From Acidovorax sp. Leaf78 (GTDB lineage Bacteria > Pseudomonadota > Gammaproteobacteria > Burkholderiales > Burkholderiaceae_C), in assembly GCF_001422735.1 (NCBI RefSeq), contig NZ_LMLZ01000020.1, positions 268,954-332,953 of the forward strand: DNA of 64,000 nt. Direction: 5' to 3'. A model generated the notes under the pieces. It made no database searches, was not told the DNA's origin, and saw nothing but the letters and a program-made list of their open reading frames with translations. Positions 34,870 to 43,144 of this stretch are shown here, in pieces; position 1 is the first letter of the stretch; every line of letters starts with the position of its first letter. The position numbers and the translations under genes are program-made.

Positions 34870-36242
34870 CGGAAAAGCTCACCTCAGCCCTGCAGTCCGT
34901 TCGCGCGGTGCTGCCGCGCTCGCTGCGTACGCGGCTGCTGATATTCATCCTGGCCGCCATCGTGCTGGCCGGCGCCGTGCAGGGCGCGCTGGCCTACCGG
35001 GGTGCTCTGGCCGAGGCCGACACGCTGTTCGACTACCACATGCAGCAGACCGCGCTGGCGCTGCGTTCGGGCCTGCCGGTGGACGCGCAGGGGCTGGGCC
35101 CGGGGCTGGACCCGGAGGACGAGAACCACGAATTCATCGTGCAGGTGTGGACCAACGAAGGCCTGCGCATTTTTGAATCCGCCGTGGGCGCGGCGCTGCC
35201 GCAGATCGCGGTGCTGGGCTTCACCGACGTGCAGGCACGGGGCGGCACCTACCGCGTGTTCTCGATGCAGACGCGCTCGCAGGTCATCCAGGTGGCGCAG
35301 AACATGGCGGCCCGCCGGGGCATGGCGCGCGCCCTGGCGCTGCGCACGCTGGCGCCGCTGGCCTTCATGGCGCCGCTCTTGGTGCTGGCCGTGTGGTGGG
35401 GCGTGAGCCGGTCGCTCGCGCCGGTGGAGCGCGTGCGCCGCCAACTGGCCCAGCGCCAGGCCGACGACCTCTCGCCCGTCAGCGACGCGCAGTTGCCCGA
35501 CGAGGTACAGCCCCTGGTGAGCGAGCTCAACCTGCTGTTCGAGCGCGTGCAGCGCGCGTTCGACGCGCAGCAGCACTTTGTGGCCGATGCCGCGCACGAG
35601 CTGCGGTCCCCCCTGGCTGCGCTGCGCCTGCAACTGCAGGGCCTGCAGCGCGCGGGTGACGACGCTGCGCGCGCCGCCGCCGTAGAGCGACTGTCCTCGG
35701 GCATCGACCGCGCCACGCGGCTGGTGGAGCAATTGTTGACCCTGGCCCGCCAGGAGGCCGGTGCTGCGGCCCCCGGCGCGCACACCGAGCCGGTGGACCT
35801 GCAGGCCGCGGCGCAACTGGCGCTGGCCGACGTGGCCCCGGCGGCGCAAGCCCGGTCCATCGACCTGGGCCTGCTCGACTCCGACGCGTCATCGGTGCCT
35901 GGCAACGCCGAAGCGCTGCGGATGCTGGCGCGCAACCTGCTCGACAACGCCGTCAAGTACACGCCCGCAGGCGGCCGGGTGGACCTGCTGGTCCGGCGTG
36001 CGGCCGACGGCCAGGCCGTTGAACTGACGGTGGAAGACAGCGGCCCCGGCATTGCTGAGGAACACCGCGCCCGCGTGATGCAGCGCTTCGTGCGCGAGAC
36101 CACCGACGGCGCGCCGGGCAGCGGCCTGGGCCTGGCCATCGTGCAGGCCATCGCGCAGGCCCACGGCGCCACGGTGGCGCTGGATGCATCGCCGCGGCTG
36201 GGCGGGCTGCGCGTCACGGTGCGGTGGCCGGGGGCGGCGTAG
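34866..36242 (+). CDS. Sensor histidine kinase
   Basis: This 458-residue inner-membrane kinase has TM1 at about 22-44, a periplasmic sensor of about 110 residues (2CSK_N-like), TM2 at about 161-180 and a HAMP-like linker. The H-box has phosphoacceptor His244 (FVADAAHELRSPLAALR). The ATPase domain shows N box LARNLLDNAVKYTP, G1 EDSGPGI and G2 GSGLGLAIV. It phosphorylates the regulator encoded just upstream. The signal is unknown; QseC/TctE-type kinases of this group sense metals, carboxylates or envelope damage. Confidence 0.9.
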   Translation: MTEKLTSALQSVRAVLPRSLRTRLLIFILAAIVLAGAVQGALAYRGALAEADTLFDYHMQQTALALRSGLPVDAQGLGPGLDPEDENHEFIVQVWTNEGLRIFESAVGAALPQIAVLGFTDVQARGGTYRVFSMQTRSQVIQVAQNMAARRGMARALALRTLAPLAFMAPLLVLAVWWGVSRSLAPVERVRRQLAQRQADDLSPVSDAQLPDEVQPLVSELNLLFERVQRAFDAQQHFVADAAHELRSPLAALRLQLQGLQRAGDDAARAAAVERLSSGIDRATRLVEQLLTLARQEAGAAAPGAHTEPVDLQAAAQLALADVAPAAQARSIDLGLLDSDASSVPGNAEALRMLARNLLDNAVKYTPAGGRVDLLVRRAADGQAVELTVEDSGPGIAEEHRARVMQRFVRETTDGAPGSGLGLAIVQAIAQAHGATVALDASPRLGGLRVTVRWPGAA

Positions 36243-36332
36243 GTCACCGTCAGCCTGTGGCACGGGCTGCGGGCCTGCGTGGGTGTGCGGGTCGGTTCGT
36301 TGTGCAATGCACGGCATCGGGTTCAGTGCGAG

Positions 36333-36388
36333 TGCTATGATTTTGGTAGCTGGTAGCGCTTATCTATCTAGCGGTAGGGGCCAAAAAA
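36333..36388. repeat. Short palindromic repeat, copy 4
   Basis: TGCTATGATTTTGGTAGCTGGTAGCGCTTATC then TATCTAGCGGTAGGGGCCAAAAAAGC, the same block order as at 1690. It sits in the 359-bp gap between the kinase and the reductase genes; the remainder of the gap (36243-36601) contains no gene I can support. Confidence 0.65.
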
Positions 36389-36601
36389 GCTGGACTTCTG
36401 GTGCGCGTTGGCATCCGAGGGGGCAGTGCAGGGCAGTGCCGGGAAAGGCCGTGGGAGGGGACAGTGGTCGCCTGGGCGGCTGGCCGCAGGCCCGCGTCGC
36501 CGCACAATGCACAGGCTGCGGGTGGCCGGCCGCCGACCGCCCTTTGGCGTGCGGTTTTGCCAGTCCGCGTTTACACATCGCTTCAACGGAATCGACGTCA
36601 C

Positions 36602-37597
36602 ATGAACTTCATCGTCTTGGGTGCGGGCGCCATTGGCTGCTATGTGGGTGGGCGGCTGGCTGCGCACGGCCACTCTGTGTGCCTGGTGGGCCGTCCTCGT
36701 GCGCTCGAAGCCATCGCATTGCAGGGCTTGCGCGTGACGGACCTCGACGGCCTGGACCAGCTGGTGCCGCCCACGGCACTGCGCATTGCCACCAATCTGG
36801 CCGACGCCGTACCGCGTGCCCAGAGCGTGGTGCTGCTGTGTGTCAAGAGCGGCGCCACCGAATCCGCCGCGCGCGAACTGGCGGCCGCGTGCCCGGCCGG
36901 CACCCCCGTCATCTCGCTGCAGAACGGCGTGGACAACGTGGCCCACCTGACCGCATTGGCACCCGAGCTGCGCGTGCTGGCCGGCATGGTGCCGTACAAC
37001 GTGGTGCTGCGCGGCGCCCACGTGCACCGTGCCACGGCGGGCCACCTGCAACTGCAGCGCAGCGATGTGACCGAGGGCCTCGCACCCTTGTTCAACGCGG
37101 CGGGCCTGGCCACCGTGCTGCCGTACGACATCCGCGCAGTGCAGTGGGGCAAGCTGCTGCTCAACCTGAACAACCCGGTGAATGCGCTGTCCAACCTGCC
37201 GCTGCGCGAAGAGCTGCTCGACCGCGACTGCCGCTTCGTCTTTGCCGCGCTGCAGTCCGAGGCACTGGTGGTGATGGCGCGCGCCGGTATCTCCCCGGCC
37301 AAGGTCACCGCGGTGTCGCCGCGCCTGCTGCCCCATGTGCTGCGCCTGCCCAACTGGCTGTTCACGCGGCTGGCCCGGCGCATGCTGCAGATCGACGCCC
37401 AGGCGCGCTCGTCCATGTGGGACGACTTGGAGGCCGGACGTGTGACCGAGATCGATGCCATCTGCGGAGCCGTGGTGCGGCTGGCCGCGCAGCAGGGTGG
37501 GCAGGCGCCGCTCAGTGCGCGCATGTGCGAGTTGCTCGGGGGGCCGCGGCTGCGGTTGACGGGGCGAGAGATGCGCAACGCGTTGGGTTTGGCGTGA
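36602..37597 (+). CDS. panE: 2-dehydropantoate 2-reductase (ketopantoate reductase)
   Basis: This 331-residue protein has N-terminal NADP-binding GAGAIGCYVGGRLA (7-20), SVVLLCVKSGAT with the conserved Lys, QNGVDN, and the C-terminal helical domain with KLLLNLNNPVNAL and SSMWDDLEAGRVTEID. It reduces 2-dehydropantoate to pantoate in pantothenate synthesis. PanE-like paralogues with other 2-keto substrates are common, so the pathway role is likely but not certain. The ATG at 36602 is chosen over the longer GC-rich frame because it directly precedes the Rossmann strand. Confidence 0.85.
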   Translation: MNFIVLGAGAIGCYVGGRLAAHGHSVCLVGRPRALEAIALQGLRVTDLDGLDQLVPPTALRIATNLADAVPRAQSVVLLCVKSGATESAARELAAACPAGTPVISLQNGVDNVAHLTALAPELRVLAGMVPYNVVLRGAHVHRATAGHLQLQRSDVTEGLAPLFNAAGLATVLPYDIRAVQWGKLLLNLNNPVNALSNLPLREELLDRDCRFVFAALQSEALVVMARAGISPAKVTAVSPRLLPHVLRLPNWLFTRLARRMLQIDAQARSSMWDDLEAGRVTEIDAICGAVVRLAAQQGGQAPLSARMCELLGGPRLRLTGREMRNALGLA

Positions 37598-37763
37598 CAC
37601 AGGACTTGCTGGAAAAAGCTTGTTGCCTTGCCTTCCCACCCAGGTCGTTGGCTCTCCAAGGCGCATGTTTTCCCTGTCCCAACCTTCCCCCGTGCGTTGC
37701 GCAGACCCGCCTGCAAAGCTGCGTTCAAGTCAACGCTGGGTGGGAACCGCTAAGCTTTTGATC

Positions 37764-38567
37764 ATGCGCATATTCATACTCCTTGCAGCCACGGCGCTCG
37801 TGTTGTCGACACCCTCCCTCGCCGCGTCACCGCGCACGGACACGCTGGCCATCAGTCCATCCGAAGGGTGGGCCGCGGTCGGTTGTACGCCAGACAAGCT
37901 CTGTGTGGAAATCGCTCCATCGGAGCGCGGCTGCGAAGGCCAGGCATGTCCCAACGGCGCAGCCGATGGCACGGACGTGAGCCTGCAGCTGCCTGGCGGT
38001 CAGGGCGATCCGGCGCACATGCTCTATCGGATAGCAGGGCTGCCATCCGCAGACGCTTATGCCCGGCTGTGGCCGAAGCTCATCCGCTTCAAGGGCGGCC
38101 TCCTTGTGGGTGTGCAAATGGAGGAGCGCGCCATGTACTCGGGCGGTGGGGCCAGTGCAACCACCCTGCACCTCATCGCCTTTGTGCCCGACCAATCACC
38201 GTTCGAGGTTCTGCGTGTTCCACAGAGCTCCAGCGCGACGATCCGGGCGTGTTTCAGCGAGCGCCACATGAAGCAGCGCGCCGGGGCCTGCCACGATGAA
38301 TACAACTTCGACGCGACCCTCGTCCTGACGCAAGCATCCGCTGCAGGGTGGCCGGTTCTGCGCTATCGCAGCAAGGCGACATCGTTTCCGGGGCACGTGT
38401 CGCGGTCCAAAGACTCGCTGGCGGCGCGGCCACTTCGCCAGCGCGACCTGGTGACCGTGACCGACCCCCGATGCAGTTACCAGCGGTTGTTTCGCTTCAC
38501 CCCGCAAGCCCGCGCTTACGTGCCCGATACGCCAGCGCCCGATTGCACGGACTACACCGTGCCCTGA
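37764..38567 (+). CDS. Exported hypothetical protein
   Basis: The protein is about 267 residues. The signal peptide is MRIFILLAATALVLSTPSLAA, cut around residue 21. The mature part has six or more cysteines in pairs (VGCTPDKLCVEI, RGCEGQACP, ACFSERHMKQRAGACHDEY, RCSY, DCTDY), suggesting a disulfide-bonded periplasmic protein, and YNFDATLVL, which resembles secreted beta-sandwich proteins. No catalytic motif recognised. The ATG at 37764 is preferred because it opens the signal sequence. The gap 38568-38818 shows no gene. Confidence 0.72.
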   Translation: MRIFILLAATALVLSTPSLAASPRTDTLAISPSEGWAAVGCTPDKLCVEIAPSERGCEGQACPNGAADGTDVSLQLPGGQGDPAHMLYRIAGLPSADAYARLWPKLIRFKGGLLVGVQMEERAMYSGGGASATTLHLIAFVPDQSPFEVLRVPQSSSATIRACFSERHMKQRAGACHDEYNFDATLVLTQASAAGWPVLRYRSKATSFPGHVSRSKDSLAARPLRQRDLVTVTDPRCSYQRLFRFTPQARAYVPDTPAPDCTDYTVP

Positions 38568-38818
38568 TGGGCTGTGCAAGCTCACCGGAGGTTGCCAGGC
38601 CTGGCTGCCAGTGCGACGATGGCAATACGGCCAGCGATGAGCAAGACGCACTGCAGTGGCAACCGCTGCCAGCGCGCCGGCTTGCTCACGGGCGCGCCGG
38701 GCGAGTGCCCTACCGGCGACAACGGCGCTGATGGTCCGCGCCCACAGGCCCAGAGTCACCGTCCTGTCAGGGGCTGTCTTCATTTTGTCGCCAGCCAGTT
38801 TCATACCAAGGACCCACC

Positions 38819-39046
38819 ATGACAGAGCCAAGCACCAACATCACCCCGGCGAAAGGCCCCGCCTCGTATTTCCCGTCCATCGAGGCCAAGTACGGCCAGC
38901 CTATCAGCCACTGGATGGACGTACTGCGCGCCGCGGGCCCGCGCAAGCACATGGAGTACGTGGCCCTGCTCAAAACCGACCACGCCCTGGGCCATGGGCA
39001 TGCGAATGCGCTGGTGGCGGCCTATCTGAGCCAAGGCAAGTCATAG
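38819..39046 (+). CDS. DUF4287 domain-containing protein
   Basis: This 75-residue protein consists almost entirely of the DUF4287 pattern: ASYFPSIEAKYGQPISHWMD, then RKHMEYVALLKTDHALGHGHANALVAAYL. Some family members are fused to DUF5655-type domains; here it stands alone. Function unknown, cytoplasmic. The first 14 residues are Thr/Pro-rich and probably flexible. Confidence 0.82.
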   Translation: MTEPSTNITPAKGPASYFPSIEAKYGQPISHWMDVLRAAGPRKHMEYVALLKTDHALGHGHANALVAAYLSQGKS

Positions 39047-39086
39047 CTGTCCATCTTTGGGGGATGTGCGCAGCCGGGGTCGCCAC

Positions 39087-39617
39087 TCAGGCCGCACCAG
39101 CCTCACCCAAGCCCAGCGGCACCTTGAGCCCTGCTTTCAAACACCCCAGCGACACCGACGTGCGAAAGCGCCGCACGTTGTCGTCCCCATCGAACAGCCG
39201 CCGCGTCAGCGCCTCGTAGTCCGCCATCGACGCCACGTTGACCACCAGCAGGTAGTCCGCCTCGCCGGTCACGCTGTAGCACTGCTGCACCGCGTCTTCG
39301 GCGGCGATGCGCGCGCGCAGCGGGGCCGTGCGGTCGGGGCGCTCGTTCTCTAGATGGATCTCGAGCACGATGGTCAGCGGCATGCCCACCTTCACCGGGT
39401 CGATCACGGCCACGTTGGCGCGGATCACGCCGCTGTCCTGCAGCCGCTTGATGCGCCGCTGCACGGCGGGCGCCGACAGATTGACCGCCCTGGCGATCAG
39501 GCGTTGCGGCGTGGTGTTGTCCGTCTGCAGGATGTCGAGGATGGCCAGGTCGAAGCGGTCCAGGCCCGGGTGCGGCAGGGGCGCGATGGCGGAGGCGGAA
39601 ATGGGCGTGGTGGGCAT
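39087..39617 (-). CDS. Lrp/AsnC family transcriptional regulator
   Basis: The protein is about 176 residues from the ATG at 39617 (MPTTPISASAIAPLPH). The AsnC-type helix-turn-helix (LDRFDLAILDILQTDNTTPQ..LSAPAVQRRIKRLQDSGVI) is followed by a RAM ligand-binding domain (AAEDAVQQCYSVTGEADYLLVVNVASM). Lrp-type regulators sense amino acids. It is divergent from the RhtA-type exporter at 39721, so it probably controls amino-acid efflux, as in other Lrp/exporter pairs. Confidence 0.88.
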   Translation of the reverse strand: MPTTPISASAIAPLPHPGLDRFDLAILDILQTDNTTPQRLIARAVNLSAPAVQRRIKRLQDSGVIRANVAVIDPVKVGMPLTIVLEIHLENERPDRTAPLRARIAAEDAVQQCYSVTGEADYLLVVNVASMADYEALTRRLFDGDDNVRRFRTSVSLGCLKAGLKVPLGLGEAGAA

Positions 39618-39707
39618 GTCGGCAGCCTTCCGGTGCAGGGCAGGGGGAGTGAGCGAAAGTTGCGTGAAGGGCTTCGAAACAGAGCCAAAAACGCGCCGCG
39701 GTCGAAC

Positions 39708-39713
39708 TATATT
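39708..39713 (+). promoter_or_regulatory. Candidate -10 element; possible leaderless start of the exporter gene
   Basis: TATATT ends 7 bp before the ATG at 39721, and the sequence before the ATG (TTTTTACCC) has no Shine-Dalgarno. If this -10 is used, transcription begins at or next to the start codon. Confidence 0.35.
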
Positions 39714-39720
39714 TTTACCC

Positions 39721-40608
39721 ATGACCGCGTCCCCCTTTCAACGATTCATTCCCTTCCTGGCCGTGCTGGGCTCCGTCACGGCGCTCGGGTTCGGCACATC
39801 GTGGGCCAAGCAGATCCTGTTTCCGGCGGTGGGCGCGCAGGGCACCACCGCCGTGCGCGTGGGCCTGTCGGCCGTGCTGATGCTGCTGCTGTGGCGCCCC
39901 TGGCGCTGGCGTCTGTCACGCGCCGATGCCGTGGCGATTGCCTGCTACGGCGCCGCGCTGGGCGCCATGAACCTGATGTTCTACATGTCGCTGCGCACGC
40001 TGCCGTTCGGCCTGGCCGTGGCCATCGAGTTTTCGGGGCCGCTGGCGGTCGCAATCTGGTCGTCGCGCCGCGCGGTGGACTTCGTGTGGGTGGCCCTGGC
40101 GATGGCAGGCCTGGGCATGCTGCTGCCGCTGGGCCTGAACGGCAGCGTGCTCGACCCGATGGGCGTTTTCTACGCGCTGGCTGCCGCCGTGTTCTGGGCG
40201 CTGTACATCGTGTTCGGCAAGCGCGCCGGCCATCTGCACGCGGGGCATACCGTATCGCTGGGGCTGCTGGTGGCTGCGCTGGTGGTGGTGCCCGTGGGCG
40301 TGGTGCATGCAGGCACCACGCTGCTCACGCCCACCGTGCTGCTGGTGGGCCTGGCCGTGGCGGCTATCTCCAGCGCCATCCCCATCTCGCTGGAAATGAT
40401 GGCCCTGAAGCGCCTGCCCAAGGAGGCCTTCGGCATCATGATCAGCATGGAGCCCGCCGTGGCCGCCGTGCTGGCCATGGGCCTGCTGGGCGAGCACCTG
40501 AGCTTCAATCAGTGGCTCGCCATCGGCCTCATCGTGTCGGCATCGATGGGCACGGCCATGACGGCCGGGCGGAGCAAGCCCGCGCTGCGCGAGCCGGCCG
40601 CCGCGTAG
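39721..40608 (+). CDS. rhtA: EamA family exporter, RhtA-like
   Basis: This 295-residue, ten-helix DMT transporter is the same length as the threonine/homoserine exporter RhtA. Landmarks are LGFGTSWAKQILFPAVG, GLAVAIEFSGPLAVAIW, ALYIVFGKRAGH, and AISSAIPISLEMMALKRLPKEAFGIMISMEPAVAA, the last strongly RhtA-like. Amino-acid efflux across the inner membrane is the likely function. Divergent from an Lrp-type regulator. The substrate assignment rests on family resemblance. Confidence 0.82.
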   Translation: MTASPFQRFIPFLAVLGSVTALGFGTSWAKQILFPAVGAQGTTAVRVGLSAVLMLLLWRPWRWRLSRADAVAIACYGAALGAMNLMFYMSLRTLPFGLAVAIEFSGPLAVAIWSSRRAVDFVWVALAMAGLGMLLPLGLNGSVLDPMGVFYALAAAVFWALYIVFGKRAGHLHAGHTVSLGLLVAALVVVPVGVVHAGTTLLTPTVLLVGLAVAAISSAIPISLEMMALKRLPKEAFGIMISMEPAVAAVLAMGLLGEHLSFNQWLAIGLIVSASMGTAMTAGRSKPALREPAAA

Positions 40609-40644
40609 TTCAGTGATGGTTCCAGGGGTCGCGCATGCGCATTA

Positions 40645-41031
40645 CTAACTGGCGCGCGGTGCGTCGTGGTAATGCAGGTGCTGCACCTGCCAGCCGTGTT
40701 CTACGGTGTGCAGCCACAACTCGGTGAACAGCACCGCAGGCTGGTCACCCTGTGGTGTAGCCATGCGGCCCACGCCATGGGCCGACACCACGCCATCGCA
40801 GATTGTGCGCAGCACCAGCCGCTCGTCCTGCGCGCGGCTGCCGGGCGGAAACCAGCGGCCCGATTGCACGGCAGCTGCAATGCCGCCCAGCTGCATCGCC
40901 CGGCTTTGCACGCCGGTGCTGGTGACGACAAAGAAATCGGCGGCCTGCAACTGCCCCAGAACGCCGGTGTCGCCCGCCACAAAGGCTGCATACCATTGCG
41001 TGCGCGCCGCCCGCAGATCCGTGTGATTCAC
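40645..41031 (-). CDS. NTF2-like (SnoaL/DUF4440-type) protein
   Basis: The protein has 128 residues. It begins DLRAARTQWYAAFVAGDTGVLGQLQAADFFVV, the usual N-terminal helix pair and first strand of the NTF2-like cone fold, and ends with FTELWLHTVEHGWQVQHLHYH, the final strand. Such proteins bind small molecules or act as simple enzymes; the substrate cannot be deduced. It is monocistronic, with a hairpin upstream at 41061. Confidence 0.78.
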   Translation of the reverse strand: MNHTDLRAARTQWYAAFVAGDTGVLGQLQAADFFVVTSTGVQSRAMQLGGIAAAVQSGRWFPPGSRAQDERLVLRTICDGVVSAHGVGRMATPQGDQPAVLFTELWLHTVEHGWQVQHLHYHDAPRAS

Positions 41032-41060
41032 TTGCTGTCACTCCCTGCCATCCGTTCCTC

Positions 41061-41086
41061 AAGAGCCCGACGCGGGCTCTTTTCTT
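41061..41086. terminator. Intrinsic hairpin between the NTF2-like and VOC genes
   Basis: AAGAGCCCG and CGGGCTCTTTT pair around AC and are followed on the plus strand by TTTTCTT. It lies just past the end of the VOC gene, which runs on the minus strand, where the T-run is poorer (CTCTTGAGG). Likely terminates the VOC transcript, possibly both directions. Confidence 0.6.
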
Positions 41087-41111
41087 GACAGCGATGGTAT
41101 CCGTCAGTGCA

Positions 41112-41612
41112 TCAAGCCGCAGATGCCGGGCCGCCGCCCCGCCATGCCGCCTCGATGGTGGCGATGTCGATCTTGCGCATGGTCATCATCGCTTCGAACA
41201 CCCGCTTGGCCACTGCGCGGTCGGGGTCGGCCATGGCCGTGGTCAGCACGCGCGGGGTGATCTGCCACGACACGCCCCAGCGGTCCTTGCACCAGCCGCA
41301 CTCGCTCTCCTGGCCGCCGTTGCCCACCACAGCGTTCCACAGTCGGTCCGTCTCGGCCTGATCGTCGGTCGCGATCTGGAAGGAGAAGGATTCGTTGTGC
41401 TTGAACTGCGGCCCGCCGTTCAGGCCGACGCACGGGATACCCGCCACAGTGAACTCCACCGTGAGCACATCGCCCTGTTGGCCGTCCGGGTAGTCGCCCG
41501 GTGCCAGCATCACTGCGCCGACGGAACTGTCGGGAAAGGTGGCTGCGTAGAAATGGGCGGCGCTCAAAGCATCTCGCTCGTACCACAGGCAAATCGTGTT
41601 CTTGCTGGTCAT
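41112..41612 (-). CDS. VOC family protein (PhnB/3-demethylubiquinone methyltransferase-like)
   Basis: The protein is about 166 residues from the ATG at 41612 (MTSKNTICLWYERDALSAA). The glyoxalase/VOC fold of the PhnB type is shown by AAHFYAATFPDSSVG, VEFTVAGIPCVGLNGGPQFKHNESFSFQI, and GWCKDRWGVSWQITPRVL. This family is often mis-named 3-demethylubiquinone methyltransferase; real activities are mostly unknown. The longer frame upstream of 41612 includes a run of Asp residues and is not a credible start. Confidence 0.85.
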   Translation of the reverse strand: MTSKNTICLWYERDALSAAHFYAATFPDSSVGAVMLAPGDYPDGQQGDVLTVEFTVAGIPCVGLNGGPQFKHNESFSFQIATDDQAETDRLWNAVVGNGGQESECGWCKDRWGVSWQITPRVLTTAMADPDRAVAKRVFEAMMTMRKIDIATIEAAWRGGGPASAA

Positions 41613-41884
41613 GGTTGGCTCCTTGGAAAAGTGGACCCGCCGCGCATCTGGGCGATCGTCATCGTCGTCATGTCCCGCGCGGTGTCCATGGGGTTGTCGC
41701 AAGCGGGTGGTGTGGCCGCGCGCTTCGTTGATGCACGTTGACCGAGGCTCGCGTGCCCGCCCGTCGCGCCGCGGGCGTGCAACGTTTATGGCGTGAATGT
41801 GCACATCTGTATCGCAGCCACAGCACTACAAACGCGTAAGGAATGGCCTACAGAAATGGGCAGCGCGTTTTTTCAAGATGGGTT

Positions 41885-41912
41885 TTCGCATGAGGAATTG
41901 GCCCATGCGTTT
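41885..41912 (+). promoter_or_regulatory. Hairpin in the leader of the disordered-protein gene
   Basis: CGCATG (41887-41892) can pair with CATGCG (41904-41909), with similar TTTTC flanks on both sides, 25 bp before the start at 41935. The 41613-41934 stretch otherwise shows only the GAGGAG ribosome binding site and no gene. A regulatory role is speculative. Confidence 0.3.
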
Positions 41913-41934
41913 TCATTGAAACGAGGAGATTGCA

Positions 41935-42687
41935 ATGGCATACCGTGACGACGAAGACCGCAACCGCAACCAAGCACGCGACTACGACAGCGACAGCGGA
42001 CGGCACCAACAACACCAGCAGCAGGAATACCGCAGCGGCGGCTATGGCAGCCATGAAGACCAACGCAACCGGCAGTACCAGGCGCAGGACGACACCAGCC
42101 GGTTTGCCAGCGACAGGGACTCCAGCGCCGGCCAGTACCGCAGCGGGCGCGGCAACGAATCACAGTTTGGCGGCTATGGGCAGTCAGGCCCCGGCAGCAG
42201 CCACTTCGTGGGTGACCGCGGTGGCAACAGCAACATCGGGCGCGGCGTCGGGGACAGCGGCTACGGCGGCTATGGCGGCGGTCAGCAGTACCAGCAGGAC
42301 CGCTATCCACAGGGTGGTCAACAGCAAGGCTATGACTGGGGCGGCTCTCGCCAGGTAGGCGGTGGTTACGGCGGCGCCGATCAGTTCTCGCAGGGCTACG
42401 GTGGTGGCCAGTACGGCGGGCGGCAGGACCGATCCGGCGGTGGTTTCTATGGTGAGTCCGACCGCTTCAGCTCTGGCCGCAACCAGAGCCAGCAGGGCCA
42501 CGACCCCGACTACCACCAGTGGCGCAACGAGCAGATCAGCAATCTCGACAAGGACTACGAAGCCTTCCGCGGAGAGCGCTACCAGAAGTTCTCGGACGAC
42601 TTCAACACCTGGCGCAGCAACCGCACCAAGAGCGCCGACCAGAACCAGCAAACCGCCAGCGCGAAAAACAAGGACCAGACCAAGTGA
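41935..42687 (+). CDS. Intrinsically disordered Gly/Gln/Tyr/Ser-rich protein with conserved C-terminal module
   Basis: The protein has 250 residues. About residues 1-185 are low complexity, rich in Gly, Gln, Ser, Arg, Tyr and Asp, with GYGG/GGYG/QYGG repeats and poly-Gln-like RHQQHQQQEY, a prion-like composition. The C-terminus (about 188-236) is different: HDPDYHQWRNEQISNLDKDY then EAFRGERYQKFSDDFNTWR, charged, predicted helical and evidently a folded or folding-on-binding module. The ATG follows a strong GAGGAG. A clear terminator follows, so it is a single-gene unit. No signal peptide. Possibly a stress-associated, phase-separating or desiccation-type protein; inference only. Confidence 0.8.
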   Translation: MAYRDDEDRNRNQARDYDSDSGRHQQHQQQEYRSGGYGSHEDQRNRQYQAQDDTSRFASDRDSSAGQYRSGRGNESQFGGYGQSGPGSSHFVGDRGGNSNIGRGVGDSGYGGYGGGQQYQQDRYPQGGQQQGYDWGGSRQVGGGYGGADQFSQGYGGGQYGGRQDRSGGGFYGESDRFSSGRNQSQQGHDPDYHQWRNEQISNLDKDYEAFRGERYQKFSDDFNTWRSNRTKSADQNQQTASAKNKDQTK

Positions 42688-42723
42688 CCGTGCTGCAGCG
42701 CAGCCGTAACACCCAATATGGCG

Positions 42724-42756
42724 AAGGCCTCGACATCCATGTCGGGGCCTTTTTTT
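42724..42756 (+). terminator. Rho-independent terminator after the disordered-protein gene
   Basis: AAGGCC-T-CGACAT pairs with ATGTCG-G-GGCCTT around CC and is followed by TTTTTTT. It ends the 41935-42687 transcript 37 bp after the stop. Confidence 0.9.
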
Positions 42757-42883
42757 CGCACATGCGCTACGTGCCCGAAGGGGCCAGTGAGACTCCCGGC
42801 CGCGCACCCGGATCTTGGCCCGTCTCCTACGCTGCAGGCCAGCGCTACCGGGCCCAATTCAATCTTTGACCCAGGAGCACACC

Positions 42884-43084
42884 ATGGCCACTGACCCCGC
42901 AGAACACCCCATCCACAAAGTCCCCGAAACGTTCCCCCTGCCGCCGGGGGATCTGCCGCCCAGCACGGAGCCACTGACGGTGCCGCCACAGCCCCAGTTG
43001 CCGCAGTCGTCCGAACCCAGCCCGTACCAGGGCGAGCAAGAGGATGAAAGCGCAGACCCGGTAGGCCAGCCGCCCAGGATGTAG
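42884..43084 (+). CDS. Small proline-rich hypothetical protein
   Basis: The protein is 66 residues from the ATG at 42884, preceded by CAGGAG at good spacing. It is rich in Pro, Glu and Gln (PLPPGDLPPSTEPLTVPPQPQLP), with no hydrophobic segment and no known domain; likely disordered. It lies downstream of another disordered protein's terminator, so it has its own promoter or read-through supply. Confidence 0.55.
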   Translation: MATDPAEHPIHKVPETFPLPPGDLPPSTEPLTVPPQPQLPQSSEPSPYQGEQEDESADPVGQPPRM

Positions 43085-43098
43085 GGCGACTGCTGCAG

Positions 43099-43144
43099 TG
43101 GTCAAAGCTTCATGCGCGCTCCTAAGCGCCAGCGGTTTTGACCT
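43099..43144. repeat. Degenerate short palindromic repeat, copy 5
   Basis: GGTCAAAGC...GCGCGCTCCTAAGCGCCAGCGGTTTTGACC, with GGTCAAA/TTTTGACC ends and a GCGCT..AAGCGC centre. It occupies part of the 307-bp gap 43085-43391; the remainder shows nothing I recognise. Confidence 0.45.

Noticed and set aside
41612-41804. N-terminal extension of the VOC protein containing DDDDD
   Set aside because: Codons before 41612 encode His/Arg/Asp-rich sequence unlike the family; the family start is at MTSKNTICLWYE.
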